DNA of 64,000 nucleotides from Inhella inkyongensis (GTDB taxonomy: Bacteria > Pseudomonadota > Gammaproteobacteria > Burkholderiales > Burkholderiaceae_C), in assembly GCF_005952805.1 (NCBI RefSeq), contig NZ_CP040709.1, forward strand, positions 2,480,001-2,544,000. The letters run 5' to 3'. Positions 1 to 8,017 of the stretch are shown here, piece after piece. The stretch's first letter is position 1. Every line of letters starts with the position of its first letter. The notes under the pieces were generated by a model. The model made no database searches, was not told the origin of the DNA, and worked only from the letters and a program-made list of their open reading frames with translations. The position numbers were made by a program, and so were the translations under genes.

Positions 1-1668
1 GACGGCGGTGAACAGGCCCTGCAGGTTGATACCTTCGGACAGGCAGTCGGTGGCGACCAGCACGCGAGTCTCGCCCTCGCCCAACTGTTCGACCGCGGCT
101 TCGCGCTCGTCGGGAGTTAGCTCACCGGTCACTGCCTTGATAGTGGCGGTCTTGAACTTCTCCCGCAGTGCCGCTGCCAGGTAGTGAGCCGTGGCGATGT
201 AGCGGCAGAAGACAACCGGCTGGAAGCCATCCTTCAGCAGCAGCGCCACGTGCTCCTGCAGCTTGGCAAGTTTGGGGTCGTTCTGCTGGCCAGCCAGCGC
301 CGCAGCACTAGTCATCAGCGCTTGCAGGCGTTGGCTGTCTTCGGTCTGGGCCCCGGGCTCGATGTCGTCGGTGGACAGTGCATCGTCGGTGCCGTCCAGC
401 ACGCGGTCGCTGGCCTGGGCCTCGAACTCCTCCAGGGACGTCGCTTCAGCGCCCCCGGCCTCGCCAAGCGCGCCTTGCAGCCGGGTTCGCAGTGCGTTGA
501 CGGCTGCAGCGGGTGACGACGAGATGCAGCGCAGCAGTGCGAGGGCCGCCCACCAATTCATGCGCTGTTCGCGCAGACCTTGGCCTTCAGAGCGCTCGAC
601 TAGTTCACGGGCATAGGCAAGCACGTCGTTGAACAGCTGGCCCCAGGCGCCAGTGAGCTTGTAGGTGATTTCGGCGGACTTGCGGTCCGGAAACATCGAG
701 GTGTCTTGCCACTCGGCGATGTCGGGCCGGCGGCGCTGGACGAAGTGCCGCGAAAGGTCTTCGCGCAGGTCGCTTCGTTGGCCGGCGGGCAGGTCCTTCA
801 GCTGCGTGAAGTCGGTGCGCAGCAGGCCCAGTAGGTTGAAGAACGCCTCCTCGTCGCCGCTGTGCGGCGTGGCGGTGAGCAGCACCAGGTGCCGCGTTGC
901 GTCAGCCGCCAGGCCCTTGAGCAGTTGATAGCGCTGCTGACGGCCCTGGCCGGCTTGGGTACAGGTATGGGCCTCGTCGACGATGACGAACTCGGGGCAG
1001 AAGCGCTGGAAGGCTTCACGGCGGCGCTCTGACTTGATGTAGTCCAGGCTGACGACCGTGTAGGGGTGGGCGTGGAACACAGAAGTGCCCGGCGGAAGGT
1101 CGCGCTCCAGCCGGTCGGCGGTGTTGGAGCGCACCACCACGGCGGGAATGTGAAAGCGCTCGGCCAACTCGCGTTGCCACTGCTCGCATAGGTGCGGCGG
1201 GCACAGCACGGTCATGCGCTGGACCTCGCCACGGTCGAGCAGCTCGCGTGCGATGAGCGCACCTTCGATGGTCTTGCCGATACCGACGTCGTCCGCAATT
1301 AGCAGCCGCACCGTCGGCTGCTTCAACGCCATCAACAGCGGCACGAGCTGGTAGGCACGTGGCTCGACGGCAATGTTGCCGAAGCTGCGGAAGGGGCCAG
1401 CGCCGCTGCGCAGCTTGAGCTGCAGTGCATCCAGGAGCAACTGGCTCGCTGAGTGGTTGCGCGCCTGGGCCACAGAGGGCCAGGGGAAAGTGGCCGGCTG
1501 GACCGGCTGGCGTTCCAGGGGCAAGTAGATGAGCGTCTCATCGCGCTCACCGCCGCCCAAGGGGCGCAGGCGCAGGGTCTGCGTGTCGGACTCGGGCAGG
1601 ACTATCCACTCGCGGCCACGGGCCGCAACCAGGCTGCCCGGGAGGAATTCCGGCGTCGGAGCATTCAT
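1..1668 (-). CDS. SNF2-family helicase/translocase, DrmD/DpdE-like (C-terminus beyond window)
   Basis: The frame is open from an ATG at 1668 to base 1, giving 556 residues with the C-terminus missing. Visible motifs are Walker A DDVGIGKT (residues 126-133), a VLCPPHLCEQW block, DEAH in FVIVDEAHTC (231-234), and LLTATPHSGDEE. The second helicase lobe begins around FQPVVFCRYIATAHYL and includes VLVATDCLSEGINLQ. This is the SNF2/HepA-like architecture used by DISARM DrmD and related defence helicases; DNA translocation or remodelling is inferred. The ATG lies 6 bp after the stop of the 1777-residue helicase, so the two are almost certainly co-transcribed and perhaps co-translated. No good Shine-Dalgarno sequence is seen, which fits coupling. 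A downstream methyltransferase gene, if any, would lie left of the window. Confidence 0.85.
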   Translation of the reverse strand, partial: MNAPTPEFLPGSLVAARGREWIVLPESDTQTLRLRPLGGGERDETLIYLPLERQPVQPATFPWPSVAQARNHSASQLLLDALQLKLRSGAGPFRSFGNIAVEPRAYQLVPLLMALKQPTVRLLIADDVGIGKTIEGALIARELLDRGEVQRMTVLCPPHLCEQWQRELAERFHIPAVVVRSNTADRLERDLPPGTSVFHAHPYTVVSLDYIKSERRREAFQRFCPEFVIVDEAHTCTQAGQGRQQRYQLLKGLAADATRHLVLLTATPHSGDEEAFFNLLGLLRTDFTQLKDLPAGQRSDLREDLSRHFVQRRRPDIAEWQDTSMFPDRKSAEITYKLTGAWGQLFNDVLAYARELVERSEGQGLREQRMNWWAALALLRCISSSPAAAVNALRTRLQGALGEAGGAEATSLEEFEAQASDRVLDGTDDALSTDDIEPGAQTEDSQRLQALMTSAAALAGQQNDPKLAKLQEHVALLLKDGFQPVVFCRYIATAHYLAAALREKFKTATIKAVTGELTPDEREAAVEQLGEGETRVLVATDCLSEGINLQGLFTAV

Positions 1669-1674
1669 GTCGTA

Positions 1675-4600
1675 TCAGGCCTTGCCTGGACCAAACAGGT
1701 CGGCGTTGTTCTTAAAAATGTCGGGCCAGCGAGCCTGCTCCTTGGGGAAGCGCACCACCAGATAGCCCAGTTCGTCCAGGGCTCGGTCGATGGCGGCGTC
1801 CGCAGCCCGCTGGGTGTCGGTCTCGTGATGAGGTCCGTCGATGAAGACAGCGAGATTCAGGTCGTCGTAGAAGAAGTCCGCACAGGCGTTGGCGCCGCTG
1901 ACCGTGTGCTGCCCGCGGTCAGGCTTGCGGTAGCCGTGCTCATTGACGTGGTCCAGCCAGGCCTGCTCCAGCGTGCTGCCTGCGGTGCGGGCGAGCTCGG
2001 CGTCGTGCTCTTGCGGCCCGCGACCTTGCGTGCCCTGGTGAGCCCGGGCAGCCGTCAGGCGGCAGAGGATGTCTAGCAGCAGCCCGCCGGCATCCTTGTC
2101 CTTGCGGTCGATGAGTGTGTGGTCAGGCTGGTTGTAATACGACAGCAAGCAGCGGTAGCAGCCGGCCTCGCACAATGGCTTGCCGTCGTGGTCGAGCTCT
2201 TCGGCCAAGGTCTTGCGGGCCCACGGTTGGCCCGCTGGCGGCGGCAGGAAGTGCAGCACCTCCAAGGCTTTGGCAGCCACCGCAGCCAACGCGTCGGGCT
2301 CGGTGGCCAGGCGCGTCAGCACGCCAGCGCCACCCTCGGCTGCCTCGAACAGCAGGATGGACTGGCGGTTGTCACGCGTGGGCAGGGGCTCGGCCATCAG
2401 CTCGCTCTCTTCGAGCTGGTAGACCGCCTCGATACCGCGTTTGAGCGCGTACTGCAGCGTGGTCAGCGTTTCAGCTGCGAGCTCGCCTAGGCGGTAGTGC
2501 GGGCGCACGATGAGGATGTTCCGGCGGTCCTCGACGTAGGGAACGATGCGCTGCGGCGGTGTTTTGTCCGGCGGGGCCTCGCCCTCAGCCTCTTTCTCGC
2601 CGTTGCCATCGTCGACGCCACCAACCCAGTGGCCGGTGACCGGGTTCATCATGAAGCCCTGGATGGCCTTCTCTTTTCGGCGGCGCCAGCCGAAGTTCAT
2701 GCGCCAGACCGTTGCGGCCGGGCCGTACTGCATCTCGAGCAACGGGCCTTCGTCATCCTCGACGACCGTCGTGACCATTTGCAACTTGCCGTCGGCTTCG
2801 GCGAACTGCAACGTGGTCTGCATCTCGTAGCCCTGGCGTACCCGCTCTTCCTCGTTGGCGGTGATGCGCTCGGCGCGCTTGGTGGAGACGTTCTCGATGC
2901 GGTACAGGTTCTTGATTTCCTGAGCACCGGACAGTGACGCCCCGCAGGAAATGCAGCGGTCCGAGTCGCGCTGTGAGCGGAAGTGGCCATAGCCGCACGC
3001 CGGGCACAGGCGGGCGATTTCAGTGGGCAGGCGAGCGCCTTCGCTGACCTGGTCTGACCCGGTGATGGTCAGCAAAGCCTTGGTCACGCGGTACTGGCTG
3101 CCCTCGTGATAGATGAGGCTGTAGGGGCCAAACTCACCGAGCGCCAGGAAGCGCGGCCGTGACAGAAAGCTCTCACGGCCAATGGCGCCACGCCGAGCCG
3201 GCAGGTAGGCCAGCAACGGCAGGCGCGGGAAGTTATAGCCCGGCAGGAAGCCTTGGCTGGCGAGGTAACGGTAGGTGTAAAAGTCGCTGTTGAAGGCGCT
3301 GTCGCCTGCCAGTAGCAAGTCACGCTGCTTGCGGGCTTCGTTGTGACGCTGCTGGGCCTCACGACGCTCGCGTTCGCTGGCAGCGGGGTTGTTCTCGATT
3401 TTGAAGTTCAGCTCGATAGCCTGTGCCGTGGCGCGGTACAGGTCGCGCCAGCGCTGCAGGGCACCGTCGAACTCTTGGTACGCTCGTTGGAACACAGCTT
3501 CGGCCCACTTGTCCGTGTACCAAGGCGCGCTCGTGGGCGTCAGCTCGTTCGTCAACATGCCTAGCACCTTCAGGCCACGCTGATGCGCGCGCTTTTTCGC
3601 TTCTGACTTGTCCAGGTCCGACGCCATCTCTTCGGTCACCGGCAGCACGTCAGGCTGGTTCATGTCCAGCAGGTCGCGCACGCTGTTGCCCAGGCGCTTG
3701 CTGGTCTCGGCCAGCCAAATGGCGTGCATGTGGCTTTTGACCAGTTCGAGGTTGGCCAGGTCCAGCGTCGGGGCGTTCACCTGTCCGTGCACCATGCGGA
3801 CGGGGTCGCGGAAGTAGTACTGGTCGTGCGGGCTTTGCGATGCGCAGTACGTTATGACCAAGGCCGGCTGGCCGGCACGTCCGGCACGGCCACTGCGCTG
3901 GGCGTAGTTGGCCGGCGTCGGCGGCACGTTGCGCATGTAGACGGTGTTAAGCGACGAGATGTCGACGCCGAGCTCCATCGTCGGGGAGCAGAACAGCACC
4001 GGCAGCCACTCGAGTTCGACGCCGTTCTTGCCGCGCCACTCGGCACGGTCCTTGTCGGTGAAACGGAAACGCGCTTCGCGCTCCATCCGGTCTTCCTGCT
4101 CGACCTGGGCCGTGTGCTCGCGGGCCTCGAACTCGAAGAGTTGGTGCACGGGGCTGTCGAGCAGGCCGGCGATGTTCAGGTACAGGCTGCGGAAGAAGGC
4201 GTTGTCCTCGGCCTGACGCTTGCTCTCGCCAGAGCCGAGCTCCCACTGCAACGCGGTGCCGCTCAGCTGCCACCCCAGCACACCGAAATCCGTCTCCTCG
4301 CGCTTGACCATGCCGTAGGACTCGGCAGCCTTCAGCAGCGCCTGGATGACATCCGGATAGGTCTGGTCGTTGATGTGCTTGTAGTAGGGGTTGCCACCGC
4401 CCCAGGTGCTGCCCTGGCGAAGCAGCCTGCCCAGGCGGGAGCGGCTGGAGCCAATGACCAGGAAGTCTTCGACCACCACCCGACGACCGCGACGGTCAGA
4501 CTCTTCGCGCGGTCGCGAAGTGGCGAACCAACGGGACGGCACTGGGCGTTCGTCTTCGGTGAAGCCCCAGGGCTCGCACAGGTTGGCGTAACTCTGGGTG

Positions 4601-7008
4601 CGAAGCTGCTCGAGTTCGGTGCGGTCGAGGTAGCGCGTGGCGATGCACAGGCCCTGGCGCATGAAGTCGAACAGCTCGCGCAACACCTTCGCGCGCTCGG
4701 CCGGGCTGGCCGCCTGGAGCACCTGCGGGGCCTGGGCCCATTCGGCGGCGTCGGCGGCGAGGTCGTCAATGTCTTGGTAGCCAATGCGAATCAGCCCGAG
4801 CTGTTCGAGGTTGGGATTGTTGAATCGCCAGCCTCGGCGCAAGTCAAAGTAGCTGCGGTAGCCCAGGATGCCGCGCATGGCCTCCTGGACCTGCCGTCGG
4901 GTGTTGCCCTTGACCTCCGGCTGCTGCATGTACTCGGCACGCACGGCGGGGTCATCGCGGTGGAACCCCAGGGCTTCGAAGACCGCGTTGGCGACCTCAC
5001 GCTCGGACAGTGCCCGGCCGCCGGCCTTGCGCACCGCCGACAGCAGTGCCGACCGGGTCAGCAGCACCTGGAGGAAGTCGTTGAAGTGCCCGGCTTGCAG
5101 CGCGGCGTCCTGCCGGTTGTCGGAGAAGCCGAGCACCTTCTTGGCATCGGCCGACAACTCCTGGTCCTGCTCGTACAGGTAGCGCAGGGCCGACAACGTC
5201 AGCATCGTCGTCGCCGAGCTGCGACCCTCGCCAGAAAGCGAAGTCAGGCGCAATGCGTCCTTGCCGGACGTTGTGTGCGACACGCCGCAGGCCAGGCAGA
5301 AGCGGAAGGCGCCCGGGATGAACCAGCTTGGCAGGCCGCTGTCGGTGCTGACAACACCATCAGGTCGCACTTTCACCGACTGGGGAAGGAACTTGCGTTG
5401 GCCAGACTTGATGCGCCACTCGCCATCGGCCCGTTCCTCGAGCCAGGACTCCGGATAGCGCTCCAGTGATTCAGGGTCCCACAGGCCGCGGCCATCCGGC
5501 ATCAGGAAGCCGAACTTGACCTGCTCGTCGTCGTGCTGCCGTTCTTCGATGCTGCGAACGTTAAACGTCCGGCCCTCGTGGCCGTCTGTATCCCAAACCG
5601 GGATGTACTCCTGGCCGCAGTCGCGGCAGAAGTGCACGTGGTAGTAGCGGCGCTGCCGCTCGTCATCGCCCGAGACGAACTGCTGACCGTCGAGCGTGAT
5701 GGCACGATGTCCTGGCGCTTCCAAGGTTGTGAAGACCTTGCCACCGCCAGCGATGAACTGGTGGAGCTTGAACGCGAACAGGCTCTTGCCGGCGGCATCG
5801 GTGACGGCGTAGGCCCGCAACATGAACTGCTGCAGGTAGGCCAGGCAAGTCTCGATAGGCTCGCCGGAGGCATCGTGCAGCAGCATGGCGGCGTCGGCCA
5901 GGGTGCGCGGACGTGCGCGCCGTGGCTTGTCGTCTTCGTAGGTCAGGCCCAGCGTCAACTCGACCCAGACCGACATCGGGTGCGCAGCCAGGGCCTCAAA
6001 GCCAAGGCCGGCGGGAACGCCAGACCGGATAGCGGGGCCGAGGCGGCTGCGGATGGATTCGAGCGTCTGGCTCTCGGGCGTCGTGCGCCGCAGGGTCTCG
6101 GTGATGACGTTGCGGTCGGCGATGGCGGTGCCGAACAGCCGGCGAGCCACTCGTGCGACGACGGCGTTGCGTTCCATCTGGCTGCCCTCGGACGCCATGG
6201 TGGCCGAGGTGCCGATGCAGATGAGCTCGTCGGCCAGCGCTTCGCGCACGCGGCGCACCAGCAGCGCCACATCGGCGCCCTGGCGACCACGGTAGGTATG
6301 AAGTTCATCCAGCACCAGGAAGCGCAAGCCCTTGGCGTTGCGCATCACCGCCTTGTCGATGTCGTTCTGCCGGGTCATCAGCAGCTCGAGCATCATGAAG
6401 TTGGTCAGCAGGATGTCCGGTGGCTTGGCCGCCATGGCTTGCCGCTCTTCGTCCGATTCCTGCCCGGTGTAACGGCCGAAGCTCACAGCGCGGGTTGCAG
6501 GGTCAGAGCCAAGAAACTTCTTCAGCTCCTCGAGTTGGGAGTTCGCCAAGGCGTTCATCGGGTAGATGACGATGGCGCGCGTACGCGGGGTGGGGTCGGC
6601 CTTCTTGGCCTTGAGGCAGGCGTCGACGACCGGAATGAAATAGCTGAGCGATTTGCCGGAGCCCGTGCCGGTGGTGAGAACGTAGCTCTCACCGGCCAAA
6701 GCCAAGCTGATGGCCTCGGCCTGGTGCTTGTGCAGCGGCAGTGTCACCCCGACGGAACTGGCCGACTTACCCAGACGGAAGATGTCCGAGCACTCGGCAC
6801 TCAACTGGCCTGCTTGGACCAGCTCATCGACCGTGCCCCCCGAACGGTAGTTCGGGTTGATTTGGATGAGTGGCTCTGGCCAGTAGCGCTGGCTGTCGTA
6901 CTCGCGGTCGACGAAGGCCCGAATGTCATCGGACCGGATGCGTGTGAAGCTGCGGGTGAACTGCTCGTACTCGCCGACGAGGTGCTCCCGGAATTCAAAG
7001 ACGTCCAT
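1675..7008 (-). CDS. Giant DEAD-like helicase with DUF1998 (MZB) region and DUF559-like nuclease-like C-terminus
   Basis: The product is 1777 residues from the ATG at 7008, chosen because AGGAG lies just upstream; a TTG at 7041 is less likely. Lobe 1 has TGTGSGKS (113-120), the DEAD-like LVLDELHTYRGRQG (DELH 234-237) and TSAT (267-270). Lobe 2 has MELGVDISSLN and QRSGRAGRAGQ. Cysteine pairs HFCRDCG, FCLACG, LCPACG and CISCG, plus the late CEAGCYRCLLSYYN, mark zinc binding and the DUF1998/MZB region known from MrfA, DrmB and DpdJ-type proteins. The tail (TLEQAWLDHV, ADFFYDDLNL, then VFIDGPHH, D1711 and D1724) follows the DUF559/Vsr-like PD-(D/E)xK layout, with F where that family usually has an acidic residue before IDG. 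It probably unwinds and possibly cleaves invading DNA; nuclease activity is inferred. An RHH gene lies 47 bp upstream and a SNF2 helicase 6 bp downstream. Confidence 0.87.
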   Translation of the reverse strand: MDVFEFREHLVGEYEQFTRSFTRIRSDDIRAFVDREYDSQRYWPEPLIQINPNYRSGGTVDELVQAGQLSAECSDIFRLGKSASSVGVTLPLHKHQAEAISLALAGESYVLTTGTGSGKSLSYFIPVVDACLKAKKADPTPRTRAIVIYPMNALANSQLEELKKFLGSDPATRAVSFGRYTGQESDEERQAMAAKPPDILLTNFMMLELLMTRQNDIDKAVMRNAKGLRFLVLDELHTYRGRQGADVALLVRRVREALADELICIGTSATMASEGSQMERNAVVARVARRLFGTAIADRNVITETLRRTTPESQTLESIRSRLGPAIRSGVPAGLGFEALAAHPMSVWVELTLGLTYEDDKPRRARPRTLADAAMLLHDASGEPIETCLAYLQQFMLRAYAVTDAAGKSLFAFKLHQFIAGGGKVFTTLEAPGHRAITLDGQQFVSGDDERQRRYYHVHFCRDCGQEYIPVWDTDGHEGRTFNVRSIEERQHDDEQVKFGFLMPDGRGLWDPESLERYPESWLEERADGEWRIKSGQRKFLPQSVKVRPDGVVSTDSGLPSWFIPGAFRFCLACGVSHTTSGKDALRLTSLSGEGRSSATTMLTLSALRYLYEQDQELSADAKKVLGFSDNRQDAALQAGHFNDFLQVLLTRSALLSAVRKAGGRALSEREVANAVFEALGFHRDDPAVRAEYMQQPEVKGNTRRQVQEAMRGILGYRSYFDLRRGWRFNNPNLEQLGLIRIGYQDIDDLAADAAEWAQAPQVLQAASPAERAKVLRELFDFMRQGLCIATRYLDRTELEQLRTQSYANLCEPWGFTEDERPVPSRWFATSRPREESDRRGRRVVVEDFLVIGSSRSRLGRLLRQGSTWGGGNPYYKHINDQTYPDVIQALLKAAESYGMVKREETDFGVLGWQLSGTALQWELGSGESKRQAEDNAFFRSLYLNIAGLLDSPVHQLFEFEAREHTAQVEQEDRMEREARFRFTDKDRAEWRGKNGVELEWLPVLFCSPTMELGVDISSLNTVYMRNVPPTPANYAQRSGRAGRAGQPALVITYCASQSPHDQYYFRDPVRMVHGQVNAPTLDLANLELVKSHMHAIWLAETSKRLGNSVRDLLDMNQPDVLPVTEEMASDLDKSEAKKRAHQRGLKVLGMLTNELTPTSAPWYTDKWAEAVFQRAYQEFDGALQRWRDLYRATAQAIELNFKIENNPAASERERREAQQRHNEARKQRDLLLAGDSAFNSDFYTYRYLASQGFLPGYNFPRLPLLAYLPARRGAIGRESFLSRPRFLALGEFGPYSLIYHEGSQYRVTKALLTITGSDQVSEGARLPTEIARLCPACGYGHFRSQRDSDRCISCGASLSGAQEIKNLYRIENVSTKRAERITANEEERVRQGYEMQTTLQFAEADGKLQMVTTVVEDDEGPLLEMQYGPAATVWRMNFGWRRRKEKAIQGFMMNPVTGHWVGGVDDGNGEKEAEGEAPPDKTPPQRIVPYVEDRRNILIVRPHYRLGELAAETLTTLQYALKRGIEAVYQLEESELMAEPLPTRDNRQSILLFEAAEGGAGVLTRLATEPDALAAVAAKALEVLHFLPPPAGQPWARKTLAEELDHDGKPLCEAGCYRCLLSYYNQPDHTLIDRKDKDAGGLLLDILCRLTAARAHQGTQGRGPQEHDAELARTAGSTLEQAWLDHVNEHGYRKPDRGQHTVSGANACADFFYDDLNLAVFIDGPHHETDTQRAADAAIDRALDELGYLVVRFPKEQARWPDIFKNNADLFGPGKA

Positions 7009-7055
7009 GCTTCTACTCCTCCCTGCCGATCTCGATGCCAACCTCTCTGGTCGGT

Positions 7056-7256
7056 CTAAGTCGATCGATTTGCCTTACTCGCTTTATCCACCGCCTGCAA
7101 TCCGGGAGCTATGCCACGGCTCTTGCAGTAATCCAGCACCATGAACTCGACCATGGAGGCCAAGCTGCGGCGTTCGTGCTCCGCCGCAGCGACCAAGGCC
7201 GCTTTCACGTCGGGCGGAACGCGGACGCTTACGACTTCGGTTTTGGTGACGGCCAA
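7056..7256 (-). CDS. Ribbon-helix-helix (Arc/CopG-like) DNA-binding protein
   Basis: This is a 66-residue protein starting at TTG 7256, preceded by AGGAG (7262-7266 on the complement) with 5-nt spacing. Residues from VVSVRVPPDVK through SLASMVEFMVLDYC fit the beta-strand, helix, helix pattern of RHH repressors and antitoxins (alternating residues in the strand, then two amphipathic helices). The C-terminal tail is basic and polar. It is the first gene of the minus-strand helicase operon, 47 bp before the helicase start. A perfect 16-bp palindrome lies 16 bp upstream of its start codon, so it is most likely an autoregulator of the helicase operon. No toxin gene is adjacent, so a classical toxin-antitoxin role is less likely. 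Confidence 0.75.
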   Translation of the reverse strand: MAVTKTEVVSVRVPPDVKAALVAAAEHERRSLASMVEFMVLDYCKSRGIAPGLQAVDKASKANRST

Positions 7257-7272
7257 GGAAGCTCCTGTGTGA

Positions 7273-7288
7273 AAAACGCTAGCGTTTT
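7273..7288. promoter_or_regulatory. Perfect 16-bp palindrome, candidate RHH operator
   Basis: The sequence AAAACGCTAGCGTTTT is exactly self-complementary and sits 16 bp upstream of the TTG start of the RHH gene. On the minus strand a weak promoter-like pair, TTGGCC then GATACG with 16-bp spacing, lies just before it, so a bound repressor could block initiation or escape. Function is inferred from position and symmetry. Confidence 0.5.
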
Positions 7289-7560
7289 GCCAAGCGTATC
7301 AGTGAAGCTCATTCCGGGCCAAAGAAATCTTCGGAGTTCGTGTGGTCCGCGCACGAGGTGCCATCGCGCAGCTGAGGCACCACCATCAAGTCGCAGCCCC
7401 ACAGGACTGTTCGTTGAACATCCGCAATATGACGCCGAAGCCGCCCTCCGCCTAAGGCCACTCCGAATAAATGAGCAGCGCTTATTAACGACGGCGGCAC
7501 AAAGTCGGAGCGCAACCTGCGCGTCATGAGCTGACCATCGCCAATGATGCGCGACGTTGA

Positions 7561-7590
7561 AATGTGCCCTTGACATGCGCGGGGCACATT
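7561..7590. repeat. Inverted repeat, 9-bp arms, 12-nt spacer
   Basis: AATGTGCCC (7561-7569) and GGGCACATT (7582-7590) are perfect inverted copies around a 12-nt spacer that contains TTGACA. It could be a regulator site or transposase-binding site. It lies in the divergent intergenic region, and no function can be assigned. Confidence 0.5.
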
Positions 7591-7693
7591 ATCAGAGAGC
7601 AGCCGTTGAATCTATTTTTCTTCCGGCATCAAGGACTTAGCGCCGGCGCAATCCTCTTGCGCCCCTAGCGCCCATAACCTAGCATCGACAGTA

Positions 7694-7719
7694 TTTGGCA
7701 ACGTCAATGCGCTGCCAAA
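7694..7719. repeat. Inverted repeat, 7-bp arms, 12-nt spacer
   Basis: TTTGGCA (7694-7700) and TGCCAAA (7713-7719) form a perfect dyad with the same 12-nt spacer length as the repeat at 7561-7590, though the arm sequences differ. It lies about 300 bp before the tnsAB start. Confidence 0.4.
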
Positions 7720-7777
7720 CAGTTGTTCGGTCGAAATTCAAGGAGATTCGCCAACCCAATTACTGATCCGCACTAGC

Positions 7778-7801
7778 GCAGGGGAGCAGCCACTCCCCTG
7801 C
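7778..7801. repeat. Strong hairpin, 9-bp GC-rich stem, 6-nt loop
   Basis: GCAGGGGAG (7778-7786) pairs with CTCCCCTGC (7793-7801) around a CAGCCA loop. No T-run follows on either strand, so it does not look like a standard intrinsic terminator. It lies in the presumed leader or end region of the tns operon. Confidence 0.45.
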
Positions 7802-8017
7802 ACAAGATTGGAGAAAGCAGGGCGCTTTCCGGGGTGACATCTGGAATTTAGCTCTGGTTTCGCCACGGGTCAACTTTTCCCTGGAGAAACTAGATATGCG
7901 CCACACCAGATCAGCGCAGGGGCGTTGCTACGCCGAAAAAGGCCGGTCCGCCTGCCGCCGGCGCGCGAAGGGCAGCGCCGACGAGACGACGACCGCGTCG
8001 CACGAGGTGGCTTCGCC

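Larger units (their letters stand above)
7257..8017. other. Intergenic region between the divergent helicase operon and tns operon
   Basis: About 760 bp with no convincing gene. Short frames here have no recognisable protein character. The region holds the operator-like palindrome (7273-7288), a TGTTC/GAACA dyad (7408-7420) and three longer inverted repeats (7561-7590, 7694-7719, 7778-7801). By Tn7 logic the right end of the transposon, with its TnsB sites, should lie here upstream of tnsAB, but no convincing TGT...ACA terminal pair matching the far side was found. Confidence 0.55.

Noticed and set aside
3724..5469. Long plus-strand frame opposite the giant helicase
   Set aside because: No domain character; the antisense helicase frame has clear motifs over the same bases.
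5533..7059. A 508-residue plus-strand frame
   Set aside because: Antisense shadow of the helicase N-terminus, which carries Walker A and DELH motifs.
7309..7587. Minus-strand frame upstream of the RHH gene
   Set aside because: No ribosome site or domain pattern; it overlaps the regulatory dyads, so it is treated as non-coding.
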